Shown one piece after another: positions 56,261-64,000 of a stretch of DNA of 64,000 nucleotides. The stretch lies in NCBI RefSeq assembly GCF_907164915.1, contig NW_025919291.1, positions 1 through 64,000 on the forward strand. Reading direction: 5' to 3'. The translations under genes and the position numbers were made by a program. Source of the DNA: Impatiens glandulifera. Lineage: Eukaryota; Streptophyta; Magnoliopsida; Ericales; Balsaminaceae. Each line of letters opens with the position of its first letter. Positions within the stretch are counted from its first letter, which is position 1. The notes below the pieces were generated by a model that had not been told where the DNA came from, did not search any database, and saw only the letters and a program-made list of their open reading frames with translations.

Positions 56261-56496
56261 GACGAGATTGCCTGTAAAAGTCCAGAATACCTTTAGTAAT
56301 TAATATAATTTTGCCTTTTTTTCTTTTCTCTCCTCTCCTCTTTCTCTCTAAACGAAAACTTAAACGGCGAACATCGACAGACAACCACTGCGAACGACGA
56401 CAACACAACCATGAGCAAGAGCACGAGCACAATGGTGGCAACTTAGTACTCTTCTTCCTCGATCATTGTTTGTTGTTTTTTAGTTCGTTAAAAATT

Positions 56497-56685
56497 GTAT
56501 GGTCGCGACAACACGATCGTCTCGCGACGACAACATTTTTAATAAATAATTGCATTACTTCAATGGTATGATCGCATCTCGCGACGGCACAATTGTCTCG
56601 CGACGACACCATTAATTTTTAATGAATAATTGCATGACTTCAATGGTATGATCGCGTCTCGCGACGGCATACCCGTCTCACATAT
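56497..56685 (+). repeat. About 80-bp tandem repeat, CG-rich
   Basis: Two full copies and one partial, starting at 56497, 56566 and 56646, with the pattern TATGATCGC.TCTCGCGACG, then CGACGAC, an AATTTTTAAT-type stretch and AATTGCAT.ACTTCAATGG. Confidence 0.75.
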
Positions 56686-56749
56686 TTTTATTTTAAATTG
56701 GTTCGGTTATGAAGACTCGAACTCAGATCTTGTTGTTTAATGAATCAAT

Positions 56750-57594
56750 TGTTGGAATTTTTAAACTAGTTCTATAAATTCCATTAATGAATGGAAATTA
56801 GAATATGGATAATAAAATCAAATCAAATTCACATGAAATTCAAACATGAATTAAAGGGTGAAATTTGATCCAAATGTATAATTTAAATCAATTAATTTAA
56901 ATTAATTGATCTAAAATGCCTTGATGACCAATTAACAAAATGTTGTTAATTTGTAGTGTAACTTACATGAGTTTGTTATTATTATTATTATTTGTTATGA
57001 TAATTTATATTATTATTAACAAATTGGAAAACCATGTAATGTTAGTATTGAATTGTAAATGCCTTAATTGTTTTGGCAAACAATTACTCTATAATGAAGA
57101 GTAAAACGTTAAGGTATTGAAGAGGCAGACAATGCCAACCGTTGGATCAAATGATGATTTTATTTAATGGTTTAACTTTCAACAATATAAGACCTCTCAT
57201 CTCTAATCAAAAACAACTTCTTCATTTTCATTCTTTCTCACTCTAGAATTCCAAGAGTCTTCTTCTTCTTTTGTGAGTGTTCTTCGAGTTCTTCGTTCGA
57301 TTTTTCCGTTGAAACCCGGTGATAGTTCAGGTACTTTATCAAGCTCGTTGTGTAGTGATTTCGGTGCTGAATCACTACTAGATTCGTTGTACCCTGGGAG
57401 ACAGCCATCTGTGATAAGCTCTAGCACATGGGGAGACGGTGGAACTGTTTTAAGGGAAATGTGTCTAACAAATGCCTCGAATCAACCATCAAATACGGTG
57501 ATATTGTTCTTCGTATACCTTATTTTATTTTTATTTATTTGTAACATCGTATGTATATATATTTTTCTGTTATTTCAAGACATTATTTCTAACA
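56750..57594 (+). repeat. Probable solo LTR inside the Mutator-like element
   Basis: Starts TGTTGGAATTTTT and ends ATTTCTAACA, with flanking pentamers TCAAT and TCGAT (four of five match). A TATA box lies at about 57184 (CAATATAAGACC). The typical ORF-less leader with CTTCTTC runs follows. No primer site or coding region lies on either side, so a solo LTR is the simplest reading. Confidence 0.55.
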
Positions 57595-57604
57595 TCGATT
57601 ACTT

Positions 57605-58045
57605 TTGGGCCATGTTGACACTCCTGCATCAGCTAATAAGAAGACAGAACAAGAACCGATATTTAAGAAGTTCATAAGATTTTTTGAAGATTGTGAGGAA
57701 AGACGATATGTGACAGTTAAGGTAGCACCTTCAGGTTTTGTTCTACTGAAAGAGACCCGTCCACGTGAACCAGAAGTGTTGTCTTTAACTGACACACCGT
57801 CGTCAAATAATCATAATGTTTTGAGCAGCACTGCCCAAACGAGTTCAGCTTCATCCATGTCACATGATGAAGATCCTCAGCCGCCTCAACCATTTAAATA
57901 TTCTTATGTCTTCAATTGGACTTCTTTTATTATATGTTTTTTTCTATGTTTCTTGGATCAAAACCATATTAAACGAAAACGGGTTGAAACTGTCGTGTGT
58001 ACTAGATTATTGAGCAAGGTTTGTTGTCGGATTTTTTTTTTTTAA
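57605..58045 (+). CDS. Unidentified coding fragment inside the Mutator-like element
   Basis: A 146-codon open frame. Residues 1-98 look protein-like: PIFKKFIRFFEDCEERRYVT, VKVAPSGFVLLKETRPREPE, then a serine-rich segment. The remaining residues (hydrophobic, cysteine- and phenylalanine-rich) look like translated noncoding DNA. I do not recognise the protein. It may be a captured host-gene exon or part of the element's own coding sequence. Confidence 0.35.
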   Translation: MGHVDTPASANKKTEQEPIFKKFIRFFEDCEERRYVTVKVAPSGFVLLKETRPREPEVLSLTDTPSSNNHNVLSSTAQTSSASSMSHDEDPQPPQPFKYSYVFNWTSFIICFFLCFLDQNHIKRKRVETVVCTRLLSKVCCRIFFF

Positions 58046-58546
58046 TATATACCCATGCGATTGATTTTCAAAAACATGAAATGGAATTTAGTTGAATTGT
58101 TTTCACACCATTTAGGCTTATTTTTATTTTTATTTTAAAAGTTAACTTTTTATTAAAACGAGCACAAGACGCATAAATTAAAAACAATTTACAAATTGTA
58201 GACGTTAGTAACATTCGTTTCTCGTACAAACTCAATAAACTTAAAAAGTTATGTATAAACGATTCTCATCCTTTTAAAAACAAGAACGAAGATTATTCAA
58301 CTCTCAAACGAACAAAGGAACAAACAATAAATATCACTAAAGTTTTATTCTTCGATCTCTTACCATAGACATAAGTTAAGTCACATTTGAGAACACTTTA
58401 TAGACAATTCTCAACCTTTTTATTATAGAACAATATTAAAAAACAAAAACTTAAAATGAATGAAGTTATTCAACTTTCAAACACAACGATGGAAGGGGAG
58501 AACAAAGAGATAACTTATCTATCTTATTCTTCGGTTTCTTACCTAC
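58046..58546. other. No gene seen
   Basis: AT-rich sequence between the fragment above and element F. No ORF or repeat beyond short poly(T). Confidence 0.6.
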
Positions 58547-58965
58547 TATTATAGCCGTAAATGTTATTTCTTACCACGTTCTGTAACAGTTATTTTCCTA
58601 GGCCTATGTTATTTCTTTGACTATAAATATAACATTTGAGCTGCACAAAGACAGGTAGTTGAGTTTTGATAGAAAAATACCCACAACTAGTGAGCGTCAT
58701 TTTGTGTGCAGCTCAGTGAGTTAATAGTCTTATTTGTAGTAGTTATTTGTGAGCGAAATAATATTATAAAGTTGGGCGTGGCCCGTAATTCTGTGTCTTT
58801 TACTTTCTTGCATGCTTATTGATTGTGTTGTGATTTCGTTGGTTATTTCTGTGAGAGTACTTAACCTCGGTGTTGGAGTTTGGCTGACTGTTTTGGTGCG
58901 CAAAACAGGCCGCACAAGGGCGAAAAAGTTAGAAAAATTCCGCTGCGTTATTTGCCTTTGTGACA
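58547..58965 (+). repeat. 5' LTR of element F (short)
   Basis: Starts TATTATAGCCGTAAATGTT, then jumps to the CCACGTTCTGTAACAG block that in the 3' LTR lies about 600 bp further in. It ends TTTGTGACA. The missing middle is present only in the 3' LTR. A TATA-like TATAAATATAAC lies at about 58622. Confidence 0.85.
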
Positions 58966-58967
58966 GG

Positions 58968-58980
58968 TGGTATCAGAGCT
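58968..58980 (+). other. Primer-binding site of element F
   Basis: TGGTATCAGAGCT, exact initiator-Met-tRNA type, two bases after the LTR. Confidence 0.95.
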
Positions 58981-59002
58981 CTGTTTCCGAGTTCTATCAA
59001 TC

Positions 59003-61360
59003 ATGACAGAAAGAAGAGAAACCTATGGCCTTACACTGTAGATAGAGCCAAGGCTGAGGCGCTTGGAAGCCCTGGTGGGAGTCCCAAATGATGGAGATGA
59101 GGCCTCCATATTTGCTCAGATCAACGACCTGAATACAGAATGGTTGTCTACTCGGAATTCCATTGCTGTTGTTTCAGAGTTTGTTGGTCAGAAGGCTCTA
59201 GTGACTGAAGAGGATCTACAGGCCCGACTGGAAGAATTGGTGACGGATGAGGAACTAGATTCCAGATTGGAACAACTGGTAACTCAAGAAGACATAAATT
59301 CTAGATTGAAACATTTCGAGACTGAAATAAAACTCTTGAAGAGAGTGGTTGAAGCTTCAAAATCGGCTGGCCAAGGAGCGCTGGTAACCGAAGGGGACTT
59401 TGAGTCTAGGTTGTAGCACTTCGACATGGAAATCAGACTCTTGAATAAAGCTGTTGGCAGCAGCCATGCCACATCCCCTGTTTCTGCATCTAAAGTACCG
59501 CAACCAAAACCCTTTGGTGGCGTGAGAAGTGCCAAAGAGTTAGAGAATTTTCTGTGGGATATGGAAACTGATTTCGCAGTAGCGAAGATCCCTGAAGAGG
59601 AAATAGTTTCGATCACAAGCATGTACCTTGCGGGGGATGCAAAGCTGTGGTAGAGAGCTCGCTTATCCGATGATACGAGTGCGAATCGTGCTAAGATTGA
59701 CTCGTTGGAAAGCATAAAGTGTGAGCTGAAGGAACAGTTTCTGCCTCGAAACTCATCTTGGAGGGCGATAGAGGCACTTCGAAACTTGAAACATGCTGGT
59801 TCGACCAGGGATTATGTGAGGGATTTTACTTCCCTAATGTTAGATGTGAAGGACATGTCCGAAGAAGATAAGTTGTTTAACTTTTTATCTGGTTTGCAAC
59901 CGTGGACGCAAACCGAGCTAAGAAGGTCGGATGTGAAGAACTTGCCTTCGCCCGTTGCTGCAGCTGATCGCTTAATGGACTTTAAAGCAATCGGGAGTGA
60001 AAGTCCTGATTCTAAGAAGCACACTCAAAGGGACAAGGGGAAGGCGAAATCTTATGAAAAAGAGGCAGCCAAGTCCGAGGGATCTAGCAACAAGAAGGAA
60101 ACAAAAGGTTGTTTTGTTTTTAAGGACTGTGACAACCAGGGGTGCTTTATTTGTGAAGGCGACCACCGCATGAAGGACTGTCCAAAGCGTGCAAGGGTAG
60201 CAGCACTCTTGGCCGAGAAAGATGAGGAACCTAGTGAAGAAGTTCCAGCAAGGGTAAATCCGATACAGCTATTGAGTGCCTTGCATGCGGAGAAATCAGT
60301 TCCAGGGTTGGGATTGATGTTTGTGAAAGTCTGTATCAATGGAAGAGAGGTGATGGCGCTGGTTGATTCAGGGGCCACACATAACATTGTTGTAGACCGA
60401 GAAATTCCGAAGCTGGGATTGGTGATGTCCCCACACAAGGGCCGACTGAAGGCCGTGAATTCTGAAGCCACGCCAAATAAAGGCATGGCCAAAGCCGACC
60501 TCCAGGTGAGAAGTTGGCAGGGGCAGGTCGAGTTGGTGGTTGTCCCTCTAGATGATTATGAAGTCATTCTAGGACATGAGTTTCTGGTCCAAGCGATGGT
60601 GGTTGTGATGCCTCACTTGGGAGGAATTTTCGTTGGTGATCCCAAGAACCCCTCATTTATAAAAGGAACTTACGAATCTCCAAAGAAAAGTAAGTCGGGA
60701 TGCCTTGCAGCCATGCAACTAGTTAAAAGTTGTGTTGGAGAAGAAGAAGCAGATGCGGCGACTGGGTTGGAGAGGAAGGCCAGAAAGGGCCAAGTGTCGG
60801 CCTGTTCTAAGGTCCCGACGCTTGCTGGGTCCAGACTTTCGAAAGTTGCTCGAAAGGTAACCAAGGAGGACCCTAAACATCAGCCGCGGGTGAAGTTGAT
60901 AGCTTGTTCAGTATGCAAATTGGGCAAGACCGAGAAGAAGATGGAAGTGGGTCTTCTGCAACGACCATCACATATTCCGGGGAGTTTGGGCAGATATCTC
61001 TCAAAGGGCTTCGTTATCGAATTCCTAAGTGCATGTGGGAAGATCTCTACTCCGTGTATGGGTAGATCAGCCAAGTATACGGTCTCAATGGGGGTACTAA
61101 AGGTGTTTCCAGCAGAGGGGACCAAGGAATGTTTTTCTAGATACTTTAGTGCAGCGAAATTCCTGAAGGCGAGCAGGAAGACCTCGGTCCCAGGAGTTGA
61201 CAGATTATACAAGTACACGGTCTTGATGGCAAAGCTGAAAGCGGGTTCGGCTAGGAAGACCGGGAAAATTATTTTCATGTGCTTGGGCGATGCAGAGTTA
61301 GTGCAGGCCCCAACGAGGACGTTGGACTCCTCTGGTGGGGGTTGTGTGTTACAGCCGTAA
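59003..61360 (+). pseudogene. gag-protease ORF of element F, one frame with three TAG stops
   Basis: From MTERRETYGLTL to GGGCVLQP, about 785 codons in a single frame. Near the N-terminus there is a repeated 13-residue motif, LVT.E.L.SRLEQ (four copies, 59203-59415). A retrotransposon gag domain follows: FGGVRSAKELENFLWDMETD, LEALRNLKHAGS-like text at about 59770 and FNFLSGLQPWTQTELRR. A zinc knuckle CFICEGDHRMKDCPKR lies at about 60142. The aspartic protease has LVDSGATHNIV at about 60360 and the DDYEVILGHEFL end. After it come about 230 residues with no RT, including a repeated RYxS...YTV.M..LK unit. TAG codons at 59039, 59414 and 59651 interrupt it; the final 551 codons from 59705 are open. 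The end overlaps the 3' LTR by 14 bases. Confidence 0.85.
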
Positions 61361-62365
61361 ATGTTGGCCTCGGTCTTGGCTTGATTGCGGAGGGCCAGGA
61401 CCGAGAGGTGCCTAAAAATAATGTCGCGGGTGTACGACATGGGCACCGGAGTGGCGAAGTGCTAAGTGTCGAAAGTTTCTGTCGAGGTACGAGTTTTAAA
61501 ATACAAGGACCGAGAGATTGATGTTAGCATGCGGGTTTGGCTCAACATGATGCGGAGTGCCGAGACCGAGCTGAAGAGTGACAAGGCCAACGCATTGAGA
61601 GTGCGCGCACCGAGTGCGAAAAATACGGGATCGACCGAGACGGTTAAAGAAGGACCAAGGGCGATCAGATGAAGGACCCAGAAATGTCGGCATGATGAGT
61701 TGTGGACCCAGTAATACCTGAATTATGGGTTGAGGACCGAGAAAGCCGGCATGATGGACCGAAGTGGGGATAAAGTCAACAGCAGCTGGGTCCGAGGTAA
61801 AACGTGGGTGTAGTGGGCAGTTACGGCCCACTACTAGCAGTTATGCCCACGTCCAGCATCGTATGGCGCAACTTGACCGAGACAGACCGTGGGAATGGAT
61901 AAAGGGGCAGTTAAAGACCGAATACTGGCGGTTATGACCCACGATTCAGCACCCACGGCCGAGCAGTTAGACCCCACGTTCTGTAGCAGTTATTTTCCTA
62001 GGCCTATTTTATTTCTTTGACTATAAATATAACACTTGAGCTGCACAAAGACAGGTAGTTGAGTTTTGGTAGAATAATACCCACAACTAGTGAGCGTCAT
62101 TTTGTGTGCAGACAAGTGAGTTTATAGTCTTCTTTGTATTAGTTATTTGTGAGCGAAATAATATTATAAAGTTGGGCGTGGCCCGTAATTCTGTTTCTTT
62201 TAGTTTCTTGCATGCTTATTGATTGTGTTGTGATTTCGTTGGTTATTTCTGTGAGAGAAATTAACCTCGGTGTTGGAGTTTGGCTGACTGTTTTGGTGCG
62301 CAAAACAGGCCGCACAAGGGCGAAAAAGTTAGAAAAATTCCGCTGCGTTATTTGCCTTTGTGATA
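61347..62365 (+). repeat. 3' LTR of element F (long)
   Basis: Starts TGTTACAGCCGTAAATGTT after a GGTGGGGGTTGTG polypurine tract and ends TTTGTGATA. Its first 600 bp are absent from the 5' LTR and carry many GACCGAG motifs. The rest matches the 5' LTR nearly base for base. Confidence 0.85.
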
Positions 62366-62693
62366 CCTATAATAATTATTATGTTTTCTATATTTGAATC
62401 TGGATCCAAATTCATTTAAAAACAAAAGCATGTAAAATGATTCAAAAATCCGTTGGTTGTTCTTCATCCAGGTACATAAACAAAGAAAACAATTGTTAGC
62501 TTAATCCCTCATCTCCATTCTTTTACATTCTTTAGAAAAGCTAACAAATGTGTTTAAAACATATTATGAACAAGAAAGATTACATCAAAATGAAGAAGAA
62601 GAAACTATAGATATATTATTCAAGAACAGAAGAATCCCTTAAAATAGTGTACCAAAAGATAATCAAATCATCATCATACTATCAATACAACAG

Positions 62694-62779
<86 letters not shown>

Positions 62780-62960
62780 TGAAGATCTGATAAAAATATG
62801 AAACAAGAATGATGGGATTGAGTCAGATCTGTTTGTGAATTATTTCTTATCGGTTTTACCTTCCCCACCATCACCGCTTGCACCTGCAAGCGGTAGAAAC
62901 CTTCTTAGTAGTTTTTTCTTGCAGTGCCTAATTTGTTCATGATAGTTTCATTGATTAGGT
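62366..62960. other. Interior of the Mutator-like element with an (AAT)n microsatellite
   Basis: An uninterrupted (AAT)n run lies at about 62693-62776, which produces a false poly-leucine ORF on the minus strand. On the minus strand, 62835-62940 reads LLRRFLPLAGASGDGGEGKT ending KK and a stop. This looks like a genuine protein end, but it has no clear start. Confidence 0.5.
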
Positions 62961-63140
62961 CAAGATAAGATCTGATTAACAAAATAAAAATCCATCAGCT
63001 TTCTACTTATCCTTGCTAGTTCCTCGAACCTGTGCTCTTTCGCAATACCTCTGGTTGTAGTGTTCTTATCCGAGAGAGAAGGTGGAGAATAGAAAGAAAA
63101 GATAGAACGGAAAATAAAAAAAATGAAAAAAATGAAAAAA
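62960..63140 (-). other. Possible captured exon near the right end of the Mutator-like element
   Basis: Minus-strand text RGIAKEHRFEELARISRKLM followed by DFYFVNQ is open and protein-like. Together with the LLRRFLPLAG end to its left it could be two exons of one gene fragment. I do not recognise it, and no complete ORF exists. Confidence 0.25.
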
Positions 63141-63204
63141 AAAGAAGAAATTATATAAAGAATTAGGGTTCCATCGTGCGACGTAGCGTCGCGCGACATA
63201 GCGT

Positions 63205-63332
63205 CGCCGCGTTACACGACAGAGGTAATTTCGTCCTAAAAATAGGAAGTGGTTTTTGATTAATTTTTATTAGGAGATGGTCACCAGCACATTTAAGTCA
63301 ATTATTAGTAGGGTCATTTCGGCAAATTTCCC
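63205..63332 (-). repeat. Right terminal inverted repeat
   Basis: Inverse of the left end at 56124. Its inner side has a tandem GCGACGTAGCGTC / GCGCGACATAGCGTC repeat. Confidence 0.8.
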
Positions 63333-63340
63333 ATTATATA

Positions 63341-64000
63341 TACTAGGAAGATTTCCGTGAATGTAGATAAAAATAAAACAAATTAATAAAACAATTATAA
63401 TAATATGTCTTTATTGTTTAAAATTCTTAATTAATCACAAATAATATATTAAGAAAAAAATAGAATACTCTCATCCCACATTTTATTCATTTCGATAAAA
63501 CAAAACTTCTCATATATCTCATCATATATTTTTTCCCAATTAATTTTTCATTTTGTGACTTTACACTTTCAATTTGGTCAATTAAAAATTTTTAAACATT
63601 ACAAATCTCTTTTTTACCCGCACTTTAGCCCATCAATGCTCAATCGACTTCTTATCTCGTGATCTCAAATCAATCTCCAACATCACCAATATATTTTAAT
63701 ATTCACTTTGGTCACCAATCCCCAACTAACTTCTTATCTCATGACCCATCTCCACATATATTTTTACAATATATTGACTTTTTTATCCTGACTTCAAATA
63801 ATTAACCATCTCATTCCACATTTATCCACACTCTAATAAACCTCTCATATTATGTGACCTTACACAATTTCATTTCGATCAAATCAATCATCTCTAATGT
63901 TACCAATTTGTTTTACATCACTTTGACTCAACAATCCCCAATTGACCTCTCATAGCGTGACCTTACTTACTTCGATTAACCAAAACCATATCATTCCACA
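63341..64000. repeat. Degenerate tandem-like repeats, no gene
   Basis: From about 63480 a loose pattern recurs: ACCTCTCAT....GTGACC.TAC, TTTCGAT.AA, CTTTG.TCA.CAATCCCCAA. The clearest pair is CACCAATATATTTTAATATT (63682) against TACCAATTTGTTTTACATCA (63901), about 219 bases apart, each followed by CAATCCCCAA. The array runs off the window. Confidence 0.45.

Larger units (their letters stand above)
58547..62365 (+). mobile_element. Non-autonomous LTR retrotransposon F (gag-protease only), 3.8 kb
   Basis: LTRs at both ends share about 400 bp of near-identical sequence, with a primer site after the first LTR and one gag-protease ORF between. The flanking pentamers CCTAC and CCTAT match at four of five positions. 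The LTR termini have decayed from TG...CA to TA...CA on the left copy and TG...TA on the right. There is no RT, RNase H or integrase. Such elements must borrow enzymes from a relative. The two LTRs are unequal: 419 bp on the left and 1019 bp on the right. Confidence 0.85.
56124..63332. mobile_element. Mutator-like element bounded by ~120-bp inverted repeats
   Basis: The left end GGGAAATTTGATGAAATGAC and the right end, read inverted, GGGAAATTTGCCGAAATGAC continue in parallel through CCCTACTAA, TTGACTTAAATG, GCTGGT, CCTAATAAAAATT and CCTATTTTT.GGACGAAA. The eight bases ATTATATA flank both sides (56116-56123 and 63333-63340). Long inverted ends starting GGG with an 8-base duplication fit a Mutator-like element better than hAT. 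No transposase is present, so it is non-autonomous. It contains a solo LTR, retroelement F and unidentified coding fragments. Confidence 0.7.

Noticed and set aside
56205..56441. Cysteine- and arginine-rich 78-codon ORF on the minus strand
   Set aside because: Starts and ends within terminal-repeat and low-complexity DNA; no family resemblance.
62674..62889. Minus-strand ORF with a long poly-leucine stretch
   Set aside because: Translation of an (AAT)n microsatellite.
56124..63332. hAT transposon, because of the 8-bp target duplication
   Set aside because: hAT ends are short and start CA or TA with GGG; here inverted ends exceed 100 bp and start GGG on both sides, closer to Mutator-like elements.

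Overview
This window is plant nuclear DNA, probably from a dicot, and it is almost entirely nested transposable elements. I found no convincing intact host gene, no rRNA or tRNA gene and no CRISPR array. Evidence for a plant is the mix of Ty1/copia elements with initiator-Met-tRNA primer sites, a chromodomain Ty3/gypsy element, a plant-type L1 LINE with a C-terminal zinc-finger region, a pogo/Tigger remnant and a Mutator-like element. From memory, proteins like the accessory ORFs described below occur in Lamiales gene sets; that is a weak taxonomic hint only.

Layout. 1-5014: a degenerate minus-strand copia element (D) whose 5' LTR carries a 46-bp palindromic minisatellite. 5015-9403: a broken plus-strand LINE. 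9404-11318: a lone LTR (E) with a related 28-bp minisatellite. 11319-12488: a pogo/Tigger remnant in AT-rich DNA. 12489 to about 49097: a Sirevirus-like copia element (A, plus strand), split twice by two related minus-strand copia elements. B (16370-30594) interrupts the gag-pre-integrase region of A and is flanked by GTTTT repeats. C (34165-47937) interrupts the 3' accessory ORF of A and is flanked by CATTT repeats. About 49098-50623: AT-rich DNA. 50624-54358: 3' part of a chromodomain gypsy element (G) with its 3' LTR. 54359-56123: AT-rich microsatellites and a short interstitial telomere-like run. 56124-63332: a 7.2-kb Mutator-like structure with inverted ends of about 120 bp and an 8-bp target duplication. 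It holds a solo LTR, an unidentified coding fragment and a non-autonomous gag-protease retroelement (F) that lacks reverse transcriptase. 63341-64000: degenerate repeats.

The most interesting object is the 3' module of the copia elements. In C, three ORFs (called X, Y and Z here) follow pol and share one N-terminal domain, so they look like paralogues. Each has its own TATA box and pyrimidine-rich leader, which suggests separate transcription rather than one env-like ORF read through from pol. Z adds a basic, nuclear-signal-like and coiled-coil tail, and an array of GGCGGGAA-type (E2F-like) sites lies upstream of its TATA box. B carries the same module, rearranged by a 1.6-kb tandem duplication that fused Y to Z. 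A, a more diverged element, carries a related ORF. A short noncoding motif between RNase H and the first accessory ORF is shared by all three. Expression and function of the module are inference; every copy seen here has disabling mutations.
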